64,000 bases of DNA, from assembly GCA_020466095.1 (NCBI GenBank), contig CM035808.1:10965163-11029162 (forward strand), in the 5' to 3' direction. The translations under genes were made by a program, and so were the position numbers. Source of the stretch: Chlorops oryzae. Taxonomy: Eukaryota; Arthropoda; Insecta; Diptera; Chloropidae. This document shows, piece after piece, positions 10,419 through 22,834 of the stretch (position 1 is its first letter; the number at the start of each line of letters is the position of its first letter). The notes under the pieces are model-generated. The model had not been told where the DNA came from and did not search any database. It saw nothing but the letters and a program-made list of their open reading frames with translations.

Positions 10419-11048
10419 CAGTGCTCGGACTTCTACCACTTTAGTGGTAGATCTACCACTTTTTTTTTAGCTTTCTACCACTTCTACCACGCTAGGTCCA
10501 AATCTACCTACTTTTTTTTAACTTATTTATGCATTTGTTTTATTTATTTAATGATCATTTTGAATAATTGAGAGCATAAAAAAAGTAGTTCAATGTTATG
10601 TGTTATTGAAAAATATGTTGGCAGCTTCCTATTGTCAATAATGTTGTCAAGAATGGCAGTATTGGCGCTTAATGACATCTAATAAATATTGACAAATTTT
10701 TTTATAATAAGAGAAACTACCTAAAAACTTGTAAGTTTATCAATTTTCTACATGATCATTTGTGATATATTAGGGGTATTTACAAAGGGGTCGGAAAGTA
10801 GGAAAGTCGGAAAATCGGAAAATTTTAAATGCTTAAAAAGTTGTGAAAAATACAAAAAATGTTTAAAAAGTTTTTAAGAAGTCGCAATTTTCCGATTTTC
10901 CGACTTTCCAACGTTTTTAACACGCCTTTGTGAATACCCCTATTGTATTACTATTTTAAACAATTTTAAATCTACCACTTTTTATATAAATCTACCAGTT
11001 TTTCTTTAAAAATCTACCACATTTAAAAATTTTCAAGTCCGAGCACTG
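10419..11048. mobile_element. hAT-like element with 8-bp target duplication
   Basis: Inverted ends CAGTGCTCGGACTT are flanked by AATGTGAT at 10411-10418 and 11049-11056. The 8-bp duplication and CAG start identify hAT. Subterminal regions carry several direct copies of TCTACCACTT, likely old transposase-binding repeats. There is no transposase. The ends resemble those of the MITEs at 18731, 35038 and 38293. It hosts the smaller element at 10773. Confidence 0.85.
10773..10940. mobile_element. Nested 168-bp MITE at TA
   Basis: Ends GGGGTATTTACAAAGG and CCTTTGTGAATACCCC are flanked by TA on both sides. Inside, GTCGGAAA-type repeats on one arm pair with TTTCCGAC on the other. Confidence 0.65.
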
Positions 11049-11088
11049 AATGTGATAGATGCTGAAATTTTATTAATTTGATTGTATA

Positions 11089-12409
11089 TGGGCATTTCCA
11101 TTCATGTCGAACGGGACAATCGTACGCATTTAAACTATAGAAAAAAGTCAAAATATAACGGTTTTTCATTTTGACGAGTGGCTTAACTTATAGATCTTTA
11201 TTAGCCCTATAATTGGTGCCAAGGTTGATTTTGGCCAGATTTCAGTTTTCAAAATAATTGTAGAAAAGCAAGGCATTCGCACGGGACAAAAACAGAAGTT
11301 TTTTTCGGGGACAACAATTCAAATGCCGATTTCAGCGAAACCTGAGGCAATATTTTGATGGGATAAATTTTAGAATGTGGGGCATAGATATCCCTTAAAA
11401 CTGGCTTTGATTTTACTCAAATCCGATTTATACTTTCTTTTAAATTTAGTTTTAATCTCGGTCGCATGCGACATGTCGCACGGGACATTTTTTTCCAGAT
11501 TGATATTTTTGCTTTTTTGTTGCTCTTTTTACGAAAATATACATAAATAACATGAGGAAAAATTTTTTTAAATTAAAAAAGAAAAATTCAATGTATTTAT
11601 TGAGGTGTTTTATACCATTTAATACAATAATAAAAAAAAATTAAGTGGAAGTGTTATCAGGAATAACAGAAACAGTTTGACAGACTTTCCTTTTAATTAC
11701 TGCTCCGACTCCATCGACGGCTCCCTTTCCATGTGAGCTTGCAAAAAAATTCCATTCTACTGAGGAACATCCTATTTGTTTAATAAAATCATTTAGGCTT
11801 GATAGCATAAATTTGTTTTTAAACATAAATAAAAAACAATAATATTTTTTTTTTTAATTTCATACTTACGATGTCGCACGGGACAAACTTTAAGTGTTGA
11901 TTACGATCTCGAATCTTCTGATTTTGCTGCGATTTTTTAAATGTTTTAATTGTATACTAAGTCGCTGTTTGGAATCAAAATTTGGTGAGCCTACTTCAAC
12001 TACTTTCGATGCTATGATAACAAGTGTTTTTTTTTCATGTCGCACGGGACATCGAAAAATGCAATAATGAAAATGAAAAATGTACCGTTATTTTCGATTG
12101 CATAGTTTCCTATGCATTCTTTTTTGATTCTTTGTACCCCTAGAAAGAATTATGAGGCCAAAAATCAATGCATAATGTCTCCATTTATGAAATTTTATCA
12201 AAACTAAACATGCAGTAAAATCTCTAATTAAGAAAATTTTCATTTGCTCGACTTTGCATTCGAATATCTCGAAATGGGTTATGAATAAAGGTAAAGTGTT
12301 TTTAAATTAGTTAAATATGATTGCTTCCTTATAAAAATATGGTAAAACAAAGTGGTTTCAAGAACTTTTAGTTTTTTTGTGCAGGTGGACCTTTCGGTGG
12401 AAATGCCCA
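11089..12409. mobile_element. TA-flanked 1.3-kb element with five GTCGCACGGGAC motifs
   Basis: Ends TGGGCATTTCCA and its inverse are flanked by TA (11087-11088 and 12410-12411). Inside lie five copies of GTCGCACGGGAC or a one-base variant, all on the plus strand, at 11106, 11276, 11475, 11873 and 12039. On the minus strand there is a short coding-like exon (see 11641-11826). The repeated motif is interstitial rather than terminal and has no obvious tandem period. The superfamily is uncertain; TA fits Tc1/mariner or relatives. Confidence 0.6.
11641..11826 (-). pseudogene. Fragment of a transposon-type protein with SSHGKGAVDGVGAVIKR motif
   Basis: The minus-strand frame of 61 codons contains WNFFASSHGKGAVDGVGAVIKR, which does not look like random AT-rich translation. 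From memory, similar HGKG-x-x-DG-x-G blocks occur in uncharacterised transposon-linked proteins of invertebrates; I could not check this. On the minus strand a good donor-like GTAAGTAT lies at 11871-11864, and a TTAAACAAATAG acceptor-like sequence lies about 90 bp further on, so the conserved part may be a last exon of about 140 bp ending at the TAA at 11641. It is a fragment only. Confidence 0.4.
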
Positions 12410-12411
12410 TA

Positions 12412-14630
12412 TCATATTTATACATCTCGCACCCCGGCAACTAAAGAGACAAAACTCAAAATTTGCCTTTTTTTCAGAAAACGCGAAAAACAAAGTGCAT
12501 CGCAGTGTCCATCAAATCAAGAAGAAATGCATTAAGGCTTGTTTTTCGGCCTTTTAAAATATGGAAAACGGAATGGAATTTTTCTTGCAAGTAGGCAATC
12601 GACTTAGGAACAAGATCGACAGAAATTCCTAAATTTTGAGTTGTGTCACTTTAGTAGTATTGGGTGCGATATTTCTCACCCCCTTTTCCTTTTCGATCTA
12701 ATGAAAATCTTCTCAAATTTTATCGTTTTACATAAGATATGCTTCGTTAATTCATATTTTACTGCCAATGGTTTGTTTATGTATGTATGTATGTATGTCT
12801 AAATGTATGAATCACAAATTATTGGCAATGATTTCCCGCTAATGACGGCAAAATGTTCTTGTCTTAGCTAAGTAAACACATTTACTCTCAATTCACTACT
12901 TTATGGCTTCCGCCATTTGTTTACTGACCTTTTGAGATTTCCCACGATCTCCTTGTTGTGGGGGAGGATTATTTTCCAAGGATGGCTGCCAAAATACTTC
13001 AAACGAAAACATCCGATTCGGATATAATAGGCACAAGAACAAGACCAACACGATTTCGTGCACAAAGAGAGGGAGAGAGAGAGAGATGGAGAGAGAGAGA
13101 GAGATGGAGAGAGAAGGAAGGAACTAAACCGTAAGGACAATGGAGTGACAGAAAAGCCTCCTTTCAACTGCTTTCTAATCGATTAATTAAATTAGACTGG
13201 CTTGTAGCCAAGGATTTCAAAGGAGTTACGAGAGCTTTGCACGTGATTTTCTGCAGCAAATCAGCAATGTGACCATCAGTGCTGTAAATATTTACCTAAA
13301 GTACTTTTCTTTACTCCTTTGTTTTTTGTAGTCATGCTAGCGTATTACTCTTGTAACTCATCTACTTGCTAATATTTCTTCAACTATCACAAATTAAATT
13401 TTTTTTAGGCCTCCTGAACTAAGTGACAGTTAGGGATTTCAGTATAAATTCTGTGGATCCTTATTGCTATGTAAAGGTATTTCCCACTTTCGCCTGTATG
13501 GCTACCATAAATAAACGAAATTTTTGTACCAAAAAAAATCCTCTTTGGGATTCATTATACAAAATTTTGATGACAGACTACTTTTAAATAAATTTAAAAA
13601 AAACCTCCAACTACCTTCGCAAAATAAAAGGACTTTATTATTACACTTTGCTGCCAGTACTTGTGACCATAGGTTAATCGCTAATGTGCTTATGTGTGCA
13701 AATGGCGGGCAAGCGTTTACTTGAAATCTCTCTAAAGTTCTTTTCAGGGAGCGACAGTGCCCTCGTGAATGGAAACACCATCGCTTCCATGTGCTGTCTC
13801 AGCTACATATTGTTTACATGCGTACATACATACATCTAACTTAAATTACGTACGAGTACAGAAGCAGCTGCGAAGTCAATGATGCCGGCTTAGAGGATTT
13901 GCGGAACGAACATAAGGGATTGCAAGGATGTCGTTTGCAGTGTAACAAGTCCGTTCGCGGGAAAAGAAAGACACCCATAACCATGGCTTTCCTCGTAATT
14001 GCTTAAACCGTTTGGGTTAAAAAGAATTATACGGATTAAAAGGTACGTCAATAGAATTACTTTATCAGACAAATTAGAGACACTAAGATCAACCGATTCG
14101 GTTCCATGGTATGTATTAGGGATGGGAGATGATTGAAAAGGCATCAATTTCGATAATATCGATTTAAGACAGTAGCGATCCATGTACCTAGTTATTCAAA
14201 ATCCAAAATATGTATATCGTTCTTGGATTTTGAAGTTTTAGTATCGATTTTAGTAATATTTAAATTATAAATATTAATCGATGTCCCGATTTTTTTCAGC
14301 CATCACTTATACGTACCTACTTATAAGGTACTACCTACAGGTTTGAAAGACCGGACTTAATTATCGGAAATTTAGTTAAAATGAGCTATAGCATAAAGGA
14401 GTTTATGGGTCCTGAACAACTGAATTTGCTGAAAAAACTTCTTTTATTTGAGCAACCGATCGATCAAACGTGCAGCTTTTTATACCAATTTTCTGTCAAT
14501 TTCAATCTAACCATATTATAATGCAGGGGATTGCTTTGGATTTTAATCTGGAACACCTATGTTTGAAGGAAAATCAAATTTTAGAAATTACTCCTTTTTT
14601 ATGAATGCTTAAATATATTCCCAGCCTACA
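12412..14630. other. AT-rich DNA with simple repeats
   Basis: Holds a GTAT repeat (12778-12798) and a GA tract (13067-13116). Frames here, including the Ser/Leu-rich minus frame at 12901-13167, are shadows of these tracts. No gene seen. Confidence 0.6.
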
Positions 14631-14631
14631 A

Positions 14632-15995
14632 AGAGTCTGAACGGCCTCCTTTTCCGGATTGCAAATGCTACTAAAGCTCACCGAAGGGAGCTCTAAGTGA
14701 GCGTTTTTCGGGAGAAAAGAGCACGGAGCCTAATATGGAAAAAGTGTAAGTATTTTTTGGGATCTCAAAATTTATCTTTCATGATCAGAGCTGCCCAAAG
14801 TGGTAGCTTCAAGTGGGAATGAGCGTAAAAGAGAAAATCTTTTCACACGCATAGAAACTGTGAGCGAGAGATGAAAAAGGAAAAAATCTGTCGCAACCCT
14901 GCAGTAAATATCACTAGTGCTAGTCATTCTTGTACTAGTGACCATCTGTACCCGTGGTGTTGCCTTCTGCTATTGAAAGTTTCTATCAACGTATATGCGA
15001 GAGGAAATCAGATGCTGACACTAGTGCGCTACAGTATAAAGTATAAATTTACTGAGTGAAAACATAAATTTATGCGAAAAAAAGGGGGGAAATAAAACAG
15101 AGCGACACAGTTCTTGTTCATATTGTTCATATTTTTTCCATATTATCTTAAAATGACAGCTTAAATTAAGACTAAACAAGTCTTCAAATATTTGAAAATG
15201 CTCAAGAATCTCTGTTAAAGCAATTTCCCTCATCTAAAATGATTCAATTTGTGCAGCAGAAAAGTTGGTGGACTCTAAGCCCTGTGCGGTAGAATAGGTA
15301 GAATAACAATTGGGGAAAATTATAAGGTAGATCTACCGCATATGCGATAGAAGTGGCCACACTGGTTCCTATGCATGTGAAAAAAATTTTTTTAAGCTCA
15401 TTCACACTTGAAGCTACCACTTTGAGCAGCTAATTTCATATCCATATCTCTGATTCTTTTGTCTCTGATGCACCACTGGTAACATAGGGGTAATTGAGTC
15501 CGCATTTACTGCAGGGTAATAAAGGAAATTTGTAGAGGCAATGTAAATTTTTCAAATCAGTGGAATGACGAACTTCGAAGAGGCTGGACGTGTGTCGCTC
15601 TGTTTTAAATGTTTGTTCCTTTTTCGTATAATTTTTGGTTTTCACTCAGTTAAAGAGCGTTAGGAGTTTAGTATGCTATAGACTTTCGGCGAGGCACGAC
15701 CTATGTCGCTTGGTTTTTTCTTACTCTCTAGCATTTTAAATTTTATGTGTTTGTTGTACCACTACATTTACATGAAGTCTAATTGCGCCTGTAGTGGTGG
15801 GCAGCTCTGTTCATGATTGTTAGAATGATTCTTAAGAGTCTGTTTGAGCTCTCTTTCAGATATGATTTTTTTTTTAAATGACTCATTTGGTCTACCTAAA
15901 TGCTTCTAGGCGGTGTTTTTGAGGCCTTGTCGAGAACCCTACTTCGAAGAGTTCCGTTAGGAGTCTTTTGACACTCTTTTTCGGAGCACTCCGTA
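14632..15995. repeat. GGAGC-rich dispersed repeat, interrupted by a hAT element
   Basis: The left part (14632-14760) shares TGAGCG, then a GGGAGAAAAG stretch and GAAAAAGTGT, with 25455-25515. The right part (15905-15995) shares a GGAGT...CGGAGC(A/G)CTCCG block with 26030-26090. I read the two loci as diverged copies of one family, with this one split by the element at 14786. Confidence 0.5.
14786..15809. mobile_element. hAT-like element, 1.0 kb, with perfect 8-bp duplication
   Basis: Ends CAGAGCTGCCCA and TGGGCAGCTCTG are flanked by TTCATGAT at 14778-14785 and 15810-15817. A third, internal inverted copy of the left end (GCTACCACTTTGAGCAGCT, about 15412-15432) suggests a composite of two related elements. 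No transposase frame remains. Confidence 0.88.
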
Positions 15996-17362
15996 TATGG
16001 TTGGATAGGTTTTTACAAAACTTATGGAAGTCGACCCAGCAACACTGCAAAGAAGGAGATCGTAAAGAAAAATATTTCTCAGATCCCTGACGGCCTGAAG
16101 AAAACTACAAATACTTAGGGATTTGCTTCAAAACAAGTACTGGACCTTGTTTTATCTTCCGGAAAATGACGAAATTATCTCCTTTGAACAAGGATTTCGT
16201 CTAGGGGGTTCGGGATTCTATTTAAGCATCTCTGTGGCCATATGTACGCCATATTCATTGAAGTCATAAAGGGAGAAATTTACCTCGGCCTAAAACATTT
16301 CACCACACGACTGATTGGATGTTTTCGCTCTTGAACATTTCATTGAATTTCTGAAATAATCCACTTCTTAATTAACACATTTTAACTACCGCTGACTGCA
16401 CTCACGGAATTCCATTTGAATATTGTACAAAAATTTAATAAAATCACAAAAATGTTTGCGTGTAACCATATAAAGTTTTGATCATACCAATATTCACGTT
16501 CGCCGATTTTTCCGCTTAATTCGAATTGATTATAATTTTTTTTTTTTGCCTTATCGTTCATTTTAGTGGAATTTCAGAATGATTTTCTTTTTTGCTTAAA
16601 AATGTTATGTTATTAAATTTTATGTGGGAATTTTTCCATCCATTTTTTCAATTAAATGCCCAAGGATAAACTAACCAAACGAGCCATAAATACCGTGCAT
16701 ACTATACCATATTTTATTTTGGAAAAGAAAAACAAAGCACAATTCTAAATCAATAAAGAATGAAAGGAACAAAATTTTTCAAATAAATAAATGTCATAAA
16801 ACAACAAAAGGAAAGCAGTAAAAAAAAGAAAACGTTTCATGTTCTGCATTGTCCGAACCATAAGCAAACATTTCTGAAACATTTGGGCGGCTATGAAAAA
16901 TGCTAACGTTTGTAAAGTTTTTATTCACAGCTTGGTTTGGCATATGCGGACCTGGGTCTTTGTTTTGGGGATATTTTTTGTTGTTATTTAATTTAGAAAT
17001 TCGAAACTTGCATTTGACAAAAGATTTTCATGGAAAGCTTTTTTTTCTTTTTAATATTGAAATATCGAACTTTGCGTTGATTATGCTGAGATGATAAATT
17101 GTATGAAAAAGCAATCCGGTTACAATTTATTGCAAAAGTTGTCAGACTTTTAGGGCCAACAAATGCTTTATTATTATTATTATTATTATTATTTCTTGCA
17201 TTGGTAGTGCGAGTATTTTATGGGTATTTAGACTCTCAAAGTTCATAGAATGTGAATTCCGAAATGGGGTTCGATGGCATAGATAGGCTTGAAGCATTTG
17301 GAACAAGAGAGATTTCAATAATGATTGTCTATATGAAGTAAATTTTGAGGAGCAGCCAAATG
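15996..17362. other. AT-rich DNA with a (TTA)n tract
   Basis: A run of TTA trinucleotides lies at about 17169-17193. Nothing else is recognised. Confidence 0.6.
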
Positions 17363-18056
17363 TTTATACCCGACAAGCTCCGTTTTAATGGTTCATATAT
17401 TTCGTTTGTGTGGTTATGTGTAACACCCAGAGCTACATGAGATAGACCATAAAAATAGATGAGTAGACAACTACTTACACGAGATAGATCAAAGATCAGC
17501 GTCACCAGAGATTCAATTTATGTATCACCGTTCATGTCTCCGTATGTATTTCTGTCTATGCGTATATTACAGTTTCCACATGGTAAGAGATGAGCTTTCT
17601 TGGCCATATTTGCTGTACGTATTAGCAGAAACATGTGTAAGAAGTCCAGATCGGACCATTTGTAGGAGTGCTTCCATGCTTCTCGGAATCCGAATTCTTT
17701 GAGACATTTCAAGTATATTTGAGCCCCCGATTAAATTTCCGAAAAATTGAAGAAGTTTGCATGAAAAAAGGTCGGGTTTCATTAAGACATTAACCAGAAG
17801 TCGGCATATGAGCAGGCCTGTAGAGAGGGGGGGTGGAAAAGGGGGATTTTCCCCGGTCCCGGGCTTTTTGAAGGGACCCACAATTGACATGGGAAATTGG
17901 TTTTTTTGGTCGCACATTTCTGTGAGGACTCCGGAAAAAATCCCCCTTGGGGCCTGTTTTAAAAAAAATATTCAGTCGTGCCATATAGGTTCTTGTTCGT
18001 CTATGTCGGGTATTGTTTTATCAGGTTCTCTTGACTATAAAACCCTTACTTGTTTT
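17363..18056 (+). mobile_element. Short Helentron / mini-me-like element
   Basis: Starts TTTATACCCGACA and ends with a hairpin (GGGTATTGTTTTAT ... ATAAAACCC, 18008-18045) followed by CTTACTTGTTTT, the end type seen at 59443. A decayed GTCTCCGTATG/TTTCTGTCTATG stretch (about 17535-17565) corresponds to the (GTCT)n tract of the family. A GC-rich insert sits inside at 17814. Confidence 0.5.
17814..17957 (+). mobile_element. GC-rich transposon fragment
   Basis: CAGGCCTGTAGAGAGGGGG, then a CCCCGGTCCCGGGC stretch and GAAGGGACCC, stands out sharply from the AT-rich surroundings. It has a diverged relative on the minus strand at 4730-4806. The right end reads CCCCCTTGGGGCCTG. No clear target duplication was found. 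Confidence 0.45.
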
Positions 18057-18730
18057 AAATGCCTATAAAAATAATCTCAATATCGTAGATATTGGGGCAT
18101 TCCATGTGAAAACGACAACTTTTTTTTTTATGTCCCCGAATCTTTCCAATCTTTTTGTATAGTACCTCTATACGCCAAATAATTAGCTTCGAAAAGTAAT
18201 GGGTGTTCTAGATACAGGGTGCTGAAGTTTGCAAAATTTTGATCGAAGTTAGTGACACTTAAATGCTCATAAAGTCGGCAAATTTCATTAGAGTTTTTTG
18301 AACATGGGCAATTTGTAACTGCATTTTTATTTTATGTTAAAAATTAAATCTGGCAATATATCAATGACTGTTTTAATTTTTTCATCATCCTGGTTTTATT
18401 ACCTGTAAAATCATGTATAAAAATGTATGGGTCGACAAGGATTTAGAGAGAAAACTTAAAAAATGCTAGCGAACCTCACGTTTTTCATATGAAAAAATTA
18501 CCGCTCTATTTTCGGTATGCCCGACGTATGCGTAACGTATGCCATACGAAAACAAAGCGTTGATTTTTTCATGGGTGTTGAACTTCGACCCGATTCTTAT
18601 ATTCAGGGCAGCAAAAAATTTTTAAACTGAGCCCTTAAAGTATACACGTCAATATTTGCGAAAAAATAAAATGAATTTATGAACACAATTAAATTCCAGA
18701 TTTTACATGATCCGCACAATTCCACATAAC
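18057..18730. other. Non-coding DNA, possibly repeat-derived
   Basis: No usable frame. Phrases such as GGGGCATTCCATG suggest old repeat DNA but no ends could be paired. Confidence 0.4.
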
Positions 18731-18973
18731 TAGGGCTCGGATTTTGTTGACTTTTAAAAATGTAAGGCATACTTTATGGCTCCAAAATTTTTCTTAACAA
18801 CATTTTGCGAATCAGTTTGGCGAAATCGAACTTCAAACAGCTTTTCTAACTTCAAAAAAATGCATATTGAAGTTAAAAATCGATTTGAATCTTAGCTTTA
18901 TGTGAGTTGAACAAAATTTTTACTCCCGAAAGTATGCATCAAATTTAAAAAAGTCAACAAAATCCGAGCCCTG
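18731..18973. mobile_element. hAT MITE, copy 1 (243 bp)
   Basis: Inverted ends (T/C)AGGGCTCGGATTTTG are flanked by CACATAAC at 18723-18730 and 18974-18981. It is nearly identical to copy 3 at 38293 and close to copy 2 at 35038. Confidence 0.92.
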
Positions 18974-18981
18974 CACATAAC

Positions 18982-20635
18982 CCTTCTGACGGTGCGTAAA
19001 AATAATCGAGAATTCAAGAAATAAAGGAGGTTCAGCATTGGAAATAGTTCGATATATTTGGCTTGCATATTTTTTGGGGCTCAATTGAAATATTTGTGTC
19101 TGTCCTGTTTATAATAAATCATAAGAATTTAGTCGAAAATATTTAGAAAATCGCGTTCTCGAGGGTTTCTCTTTTCAGTTAAAGGATAAAAAGATTGAAA
19201 TGATTTTGCGGGAAATTTTGTATCAGCAATATTTTTTATAGATTTTTTTTATTCCCTCTTAGAACTTTTACAACATTGCAATTCCATTAAAATTTCCTCT
19301 TTTGAGTTTATCACTTTTTATTTTACTGTTATGTTTACTGGTTTTACTGTCTTTTGTCATCTCGTTTTCCACATAACAATAAATGTTTGCAAAATTCTGG
19401 CTATATCATGAATTTACGCATTTTAAGCTTCTGAGAATAAAAAAAAATAAAGCTCTTTGGTTTCAGCAACGATTTTAACAGACGACAGAGCATTTTTATG
19501 AGTCCTGAAATCCTTACGAATTTAAATCTAATTTGGTCGAAAACATGACAAGTGTCAGTGTATTAATGTTGTCAGTTGTGAATCGTTAATAGTGCCTCAA
19601 GTTTGTACTTGGTTCTCTTTCAGTTTAGACGAAATTCACATAAATATTTTAAGAAAAACTATTTTTTTTATCACCCCATTCCCCTTATAGCAACTGAAAG
19701 GCCATTGTGAATATCCCTGACATCTATTTCGGAGTATTCTCTTAAGCTCTGTGGGAATGTCCCACAAATTTATCGTCTTCTATGAACACAAATCCGTTAA
19801 TTGCTTTAATGTGAATGGGAAGCCTCTTTATGGCCGGTAAATTGCAAAGCAACATTAAAACCTTATCTGCCATCAATCCCAAGCACAGACAGAAAAATTA
19901 AGGACATCAAACGTTTTAGTGCCTTCATTCTCTGTGTGAATTCAGGATTCAAGACGGCTTTGCGAACTCGTATAAAATGAGTCTTCATTCTTTGGGGGAT
20001 TAGCTTAATTGTAGATGATTTTGTGACAGAATCAGAAGATGATATTGTGATATAACGAGACTTACCAGTGTTGAGAAAACTTGCAATGATGAAGTTGATT
20101 GTTTATCTGAAAAGCAAGAAAATAAATAGATAAATGAAAATAGATTAATAAAGGATTTTACTTGTATAAAATGGTAATTGTTTAGAATTGTTTGCTTTTG
20201 GTTATAATATCCGTTTGCAGACCAGAGACTGGAGTGGAACGAGAGAGAAAAAAATAAATATTTAAATTTCTAACAAGTCCACGAAGGATTTGCTGACGAT
20301 TTGCATGTCCTCCAAGCACATTCAAAATGTGGATTTTAATTCTTCACTTGTTGATAGTGCGCCTGACCCTTGTATGATAAACAGAGCCACGTTCCCCACT
20401 TATGCATTCAATATTATATGCTGAGGTCAACAAAACAAAAAAAAAAGGACGAAAAAATAAGAAGAAAAAACAAAGCAAATAAAGGGAATGCCACAATTCA
20501 ACGGCAGCAACGATACTAAGTGAAACGGGATGAAAAAGCTAGCTAGAAAAAATAGCTTTAACCCCTTAAGCTCAAGTACTCCACACGCAAATAGACACGT
20601 ACGTTCGTAAACAAGAACGTGAAGCGATGCAACTA
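18982..20635. other. AT-rich DNA without a recognised gene
   Basis: No tRNA boxes, domain signal or paired repeat ends seen. Confidence 0.55.
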
Positions 20636-20925
20636 TAGAAAGCGGATGCAGCTGCACGCTGCAGCTCCTGTGGTCGTCGTGGTCTTTCCGTTCAGCTCGA
20701 GGCCGTGCCCCGTCGCATTGTTAGAGACTCGAATGTGTTTTTGAATTGTTCGTTGTTGGATGTCCTGTGGAATTGGTTCGCCCGGCCCCCCCGTGGGTTC
20801 GGCCAAATCTCTTCACTCTTCAGAGCAAATTTCAGCTCTAAATGTTATTTGTTGTTAACTATTGTTTTGCTTGTGTATGTTTGCTTTTTATTATACGCTT
20901 TGCTTTGGAAAACACGCTTCTGATC
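20636..20925 (+). other. GC-rich island, possible first exon or promoter
   Basis: The stretch 20640-20800 is much richer in G+C than the surrounding kilobases and holds the frame 20705-20923 (72 codons, hydrophobic C-terminus). I recognise no domain, and no TATA box or clear splice site was established. It may be a host promoter or first exon, or an old insertion. Confidence 0.2.
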
Positions 20926-21880
20926 GGTTTCAATGGAACCATGGAGCGCTCTTAACAATGCACGCACGCATGCCTGCTATCACTCAACAAGATGTTCTAT
21001 TTCGAGGTTCGTATTATTTTTCCTTTTGATTGCCTTATCAAATTTTAACTAGAAAATTTATTTACTTGCTCGTGATTGCTTTTTGTGAAAACAAGATGAG
21101 GTAAAGGGATCGGATGTCCTTGTCAAAGGGAGTCTTTGTCGATTGCGTACATGAAGTTAGCACAAGCACATGTTGAAGCGTGGAATTTAAGATATAAAAT
21201 CTATAGATTGTATGTTAAATTTCAAGTAAATGTGACCAAAAAGACAGGATATTTGAGACGGTACCAGCGTTGCCAGATTTCCTGCTTTCTGAAAAAAAAA
21301 CAATTTTTATCTATTTTTAAGTGTCTTGCGTACGTTTTATGCCACATTGAATCTCTCAATTTTGGGCACGGTTTATATAAAAAAAAAGCCATGATGTGAT
21401 TATTTGTGGTATTTATTGAAGTAAAGAAGAAGAGGATTTCTGGAGAAAGCCTGAATTTTTTCGATAAACTTTAAAAAACTCCCGCTTTCCAAGAAAATTC
21501 CTCTGGCAACCCAGGTCAAAGGACATCTAGAGACTGTGTTACTTCGAAAAAGAAAAAGTGAACAGAAAAATCTCTACCGTGTGAAAGGTTCCTACTTCAC
21601 CTACTCACTTATATCACGACCATCCATGTTCATGAGCGCAACAAATGAATTCTCGATGAAAACTAAGGACTTTCGAATGTCACACAAGGGATAAGAACAA
21701 GACTGTAACAATAATCCCTATAAATTCAAGTGACGCGGCATTTTTGCTCACAGCGTAGTCTTAAATCTGATCTTAACTAGGAACAAAATGTTAGCATTTT
21801 CATATTCGACTATATTTTTGGTGATTTAAAACCTGAGCTCAATATTAACCCATTTTCTAAATCTAATCAATTTTTTATTA
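20926..21880. other. AT-rich DNA without a recognised gene
   Basis: Contains a weak inverted pair around GTTGCCAG (21268 and 21505), discussed under rejected items. No gene. Confidence 0.5.
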
Positions 21881-21889
21881 GAAAATTTA

Positions 21890-22210
21890 ACTTTTTTTAA
21901 ATGCATTTTTTTTTTTTCTTCTATTCAATAGCGGAAACATTGCTAAAGATACCAAAACAATTTTCCTTAGGGTTAACGAGATACAGCTATGTCAAAAAAT
22001 CGAAAAAGTGGCCAAAATTGTTTCTGGGATCAGCAATTTCAGTACGCAATATCTCAAAAAATGGCCTCTCAAACTTGGGGATAACAACTAGCCCCATTGG
22101 AATCAGTGTCCTCGAATTAGGTTTACCCACTAGGACTGGCCGTTGCTGAGATTTCCGGAAGCACAGTGTTATTATTTGGGGTAAAAATGGTCATAATCTA
22201 TTCCAAAAGC
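21890..22210 (+). repeat. Dispersed repeat with conserved TTCTATTCAATA block, copy 1
   Basis: The block TTCTTCTATTCAATA, then ACCAAAACAATTTTCCTTA and a TTAACGAGATAC stretch, matches the inverse of 62700-62820. Translations of the two copies also align (YSIAETLLKIPKQFSL and YSISTTLLKTPKKYSL). Whether this was ever coding is unclear. Confidence 0.55.
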
Positions 22211-22834
22211 CTTATTTTGACATCTCATAGAACAAGAATCCTTGCACCGAAAGAGATAGATTTATTTTTTTTTGAATTAAATGGAAGACCAATCGACCAG
22301 CAGTAATGGGTTATATCTGTGGTTTACCGGCAAAACGACTTAATTCCACTCTTCTGTTTTACGAGAAAAATTGATTTTAAATATGTATGCAAATGCTTAG
22401 GCCAGGACAATTAAATAAGCGAAATCTGTATCATTTAACCAGGCACAGATAAGGTACCGTATATGTCTTTTAATGTTTTAAAATCATTTCGCTAATTGAC
22501 GCAGTACACCGAGAGAAAAAGGTAGTTATATTAACTGAAAAAGCAGGTTAAAATAACCGAGTTCACCGTTAATTGTTAACTTATGTGTAGTAGCGGTCAA
22601 TTCAACAGTACAAACACAGTCAATAAGGATACAACTACCTGATGGTTGATATAACTGTCTCGAGGTTAAATCAACTGTCACCAGCGACTGGGAAAAAATA
22701 TTTTATTTTTCTTTGACTTTTTTTTATCTTCTTTTATTAATATTTTTTTATTTTTTATTAAATTATTATATTTTTTTCTTTATTTTATTTGTTTCTATTT
22801 AAATCTTTTTCTCTTTCATCTCTTTAAATTTTCT

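Noticed and set aside
21265..21514. Possible hAT MITE with CAGCGTTGCCAG and CTGGCAACCCAG ends
   Set aside because: The inverted ends are short and the flanking 8-mers differ, so a target duplication is not supported.
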